From the NCBI GenBank assembly GCA_030627225.1, contig DAOUSM010000077.1, forward strand, positions 1 through 5,304: a DNA stretch of 5,304 nt, written 5' to 3'. A program made the translations under genes and the position numbers. The DNA is from Candidatus Bathyarchaeota archaeon (lineage in GTDB: Archaea > Thermoproteota > Bathyarchaeia > Bathyarchaeales > Bathycorpusculaceae). A model generated the notes under the pieces. It saw only the letters and a program-made list of their open reading frames with translations, searched no databases and was not told the origin of the DNA. This document shows, one piece after another, positions 3,896 through 5,304 of the stretch. The first letter of the stretch is position 1. The number at the start of each line of letters is the position of its first letter.

Positions 3896-5005
3896 ATGCA
3901 AATACAATACTTTAGAGATTTACCGTTAAGTTCGGAAGTTATGAAAAGCATCGAAGAGCTTGGATTCGATAACCTTTTCCCAATTCAAGCTCAAGCCATA
4001 ATCCCATTACTTGAAGGAAAAGACGTGATTGGACAGGCACAGACAGGAACGGGCAAGACTGCGGCTTTCGGAATTCCAATGGTTGAACGCTTAAACCCAA
4101 ACATCAGCAGTGTTCAAGGCTTAGTCTTAGAGCCTACCCGTGAACTCGCCGTACAAATTGCGGAACACATAAGCCGCTTCAGCAAATACGCATCCTTCAA
4201 AGTCTTACCAGTTTACGGCGGAGAACCAATCCAGAAACAAATCCGTGCACTAGAAAGAGGCGTACACATTGTTGTTGGTACGCCAGGCCGCCTAATAGAC
4301 CATCTGAAACGGGGAACGCTCAATTTAGCATCGGTAAAAATTGTTGTTCTCGACGAGGCTGATAGAATGCTTGACATGGGATTCATAGACGACATAGAAT
4401 ACATACTCTCAAAGGTGCCAGCAAACAGGCAGACAAGCCTCTTCTCAGCAACAATAGACAAAACGGTAATGACTATATGCAACAAATACATGAGAAAACC
4501 TGAAAAAATCCTTGTAAGCAAAGACGAAATAGCCCTTACACAGATAGCCCAGTATTACATGGTTTTAAACCCCAAAAACAAGTTCGAAATCCTATGCAAC
4601 ATTTTAGACGAAAACCACATAGAACGCGCCATAATATTCTGCAAAACCCGCATAGGCACAAGCACACTAGCAAACAAACTAAGAGCAAGGGGCTACGACG
4701 CAAAACCACTGCATGCGGGCTTTACACAACCGCAAAGAGACTTCGTTACTAACGCCTTCAGAAAAGGCAGATTAACGCTGCTTGTCGCAACAGATGTTGC
4801 CGCAAGAGGCCTAGACATTCAGGGAATAACTCACATAATAAACTATGACATACCATTAGACGCGCTCGTATATTTCCACAGGATAGGCAGGACAGCCAGA
4901 ATGGGACGTGAAGGAACAGCCATAACACTGGTGGGTTATGGAGAAATAGAAGAACTTAACAAGATAAGGGCTTTAACGAAAACTAATATAGAAAAGTTAG
5001 AGTAG
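3896..5005 (+). CDS. DEAD-box ATP-dependent RNA helicase, minimal two-domain core
   Basis: The enzyme uses ATP to unwind short RNA duplexes or remodel RNA-protein complexes. At 369 residues it is just the two RecA-like domains, close in size to the Methanocaldococcus jannaschii DEAD-box protein, with no C-terminal RNA-specificity tail. Motifs in order: Phe6 and Gln31 of the Q motif ('FPIQ'), motif I 'AQTGTGKT' (48-55), Ia 'PTRELA' (80-85), GG (108-109), Ib 'TPGR' (129-132), II 'DEAD' (153-156), III 'SAT' (184-186), IV 'AIIFCKT' (245-251), V 'ATDVAARGLDI' (298-308), VI 'HRIGRTAR' (328-335). Every catalytic residue is present. The gene is richer in C than G on its coding strand, unlike its neighbours, and uses many ATA, ACA and CCA codons. 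It has its own promoter and long leader, and the next gene starts 9 bases after its TAG stop. Confidence 0.97.
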   Translation: MQIQYFRDLPLSSEVMKSIEELGFDNLFPIQAQAIIPLLEGKDVIGQAQTGTGKTAAFGIPMVERLNPNISSVQGLVLEPTRELAVQIAEHISRFSKYASFKVLPVYGGEPIQKQIRALERGVHIVVGTPGRLIDHLKRGTLNLASVKIVVLDEADRMLDMGFIDDIEYILSKVPANRQTSLFSATIDKTVMTICNKYMRKPEKILVSKDEIALTQIAQYYMVLNPKNKFEILCNILDENHIERAIIFCKTRIGTSTLANKLRARGYDAKPLHAGFTQPQRDFVTNAFRKGRLTLLVATDVAARGLDIQGITHIINYDIPLDALVYFHRIGRTARMGREGTAITLVGYGEIEELNKIRALTKTNIEKLE

Positions 5006-5014
5006 AATACGTCT

Positions 5015-5304
5015 ATGCGTTGTTCGCATTGTGGAAAATGCTGCGAGAAAACCGAAATGCTGCTTTCTAAAGCGGACATAGAACGATTGGAGAAGGCTGG
5101 TCACCGCAGAGAACTATTTGTGCGTTATGACAAGCATGGCTTTGCCAGACTGCGAAATCACAAAGGGTACTGCGTGTTCTATGACCTTGAGAAAAACCGC
5201 TGCAAGGTCTACAAGTATAGGCCATTAGGATGCCGCGTCTACCCAGTAGTCTACAGCGAAGAAGATGGAATAATAGTGGACGACCTCTGCCCCATGAAAA
5301 GCAC
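5015..5304 (+). CDS. CxxCxxCC-type cysteine-cluster protein (YkgJ/UPF0153, PF03692), N-terminal 96 residues, 3' end beyond the window
   Basis: The frame opens with ATG at 5015 and stays open to the edge. 'MRCSHCGKCCEKTEM' gives the family signature Cys3-x2-Cys6-x2-Cys9-Cys10. Then follow Cys53 ('GYCVFYD'), Cys63 ('NRCKVY') and 'YRPLGCRVYPV' with Cys73, the R-P-x-x-C-R-x-Y/F-P motif, and Cys92 ('DLCP'). These eight cysteines are the conserved set, thought to hold zinc or an iron-sulphur cluster; the biochemical role of most members is not known. A stop (the helicase TAG) lies four codons upstream in the same frame, so this ATG is the only normal start. There is no clear ribosome-binding site. 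The 9-base gap to the helicase gene indicates an operon and probably translational coupling. Confidence 0.88.
   Translation, partial: MRCSHCGKCCEKTEMLLSKADIERLEKAGHRRELFVRYDKHGFARLRNHKGYCVFYDLEKNRCKVYKYRPLGCRVYPVVYSEEDGIIVDDLCPMKS

Noticed and set aside
4213..4521. Minus-strand frame inside the helicase
   Set aside because: It covers the helicase motif region from GG to SAT in antisense and has no start signals.
3896..5304. Pyrrolysine-type read-through of the helicase TAG into the in-frame CxxCxxCC gene
   Set aside because: TAG ends five of the eight genes whose stops are visible, so it is used as an ordinary stop here. Both proteins are complete on their own and the second has its own ATG.
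1..5304. Mobile element, CRISPR array or defence island
   Set aside because: No transposase, integrase, terminal inverted repeats, direct-repeat array or defence domains were seen. The genes with recognisable families are housekeeping types.

Overview
The window looks archaeal. Several genes sit behind A+T-rich TATA-like boxes about 25-30 bases from the start codon, at least two starts appear leaderless, and others carry GGTG/GGAGG ribosome-binding sites. The protein set also fits: a small stand-alone THUMP protein (COG1818 type), an Mth938/DUF498-type protein, an MJ0936-like phosphodiesterase, a minimal 369-residue DEAD-box helicase and several small Cys-rich or basic proteins. A TACK-group archaeon, possibly Bathyarchaeia-like, is my best guess; that rests on general resemblance and not on a marker gene. 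The base composition is moderate in G+C, and TAG is the most frequent stop codon (five of the eight stops seen).

Layout. On the minus strand lie the 5' part of an M20-family metallopeptidase (cut by the left edge) and, upstream of it, a Mth938-domain (AAMDC/DUF498) protein. A divergent intergenic region of about 110 bases separates these from a plus-strand series: 3-methyladenine DNA glycosylase, THUMP-domain protein, YfcE/MJ0936-type metallophosphoesterase, and an unrecognised 155-residue protein 13 bases after the phosphoesterase. Next comes a 128-base spacer with two inverted repeats. It leads into a tightly coupled pair: a 45-residue four-cysteine basic microprotein, and an 83-residue basic protein that may have an Sm-like barrel. 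A 205-base gap follows, holding a probable terminator, a strong TATA box and a leader of about 90 bases for the DEAD-box RNA helicase. The right edge cuts a CxxCxxCC (YkgJ/UPF0153-type) metal-binding protein that starts 9 bases after the helicase stop.

The genes do not form one pathway. A theme of nucleic-acid maintenance runs through them: base excision repair, tRNA modification (THUMP), RNA remodelling (helicase), and possibly RNA binding (Cys4 microprotein and Sm-like protein). The most interesting parts are the unlisted Cys4 microprotein with a hairpin over its ribosome-binding site, and the helicase leader with three GCTTTTG copies and a 15-codon upstream reading frame. I see no mobile element, CRISPR array, tRNA or rRNA. 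I found no clear new defence or other multi-gene system.
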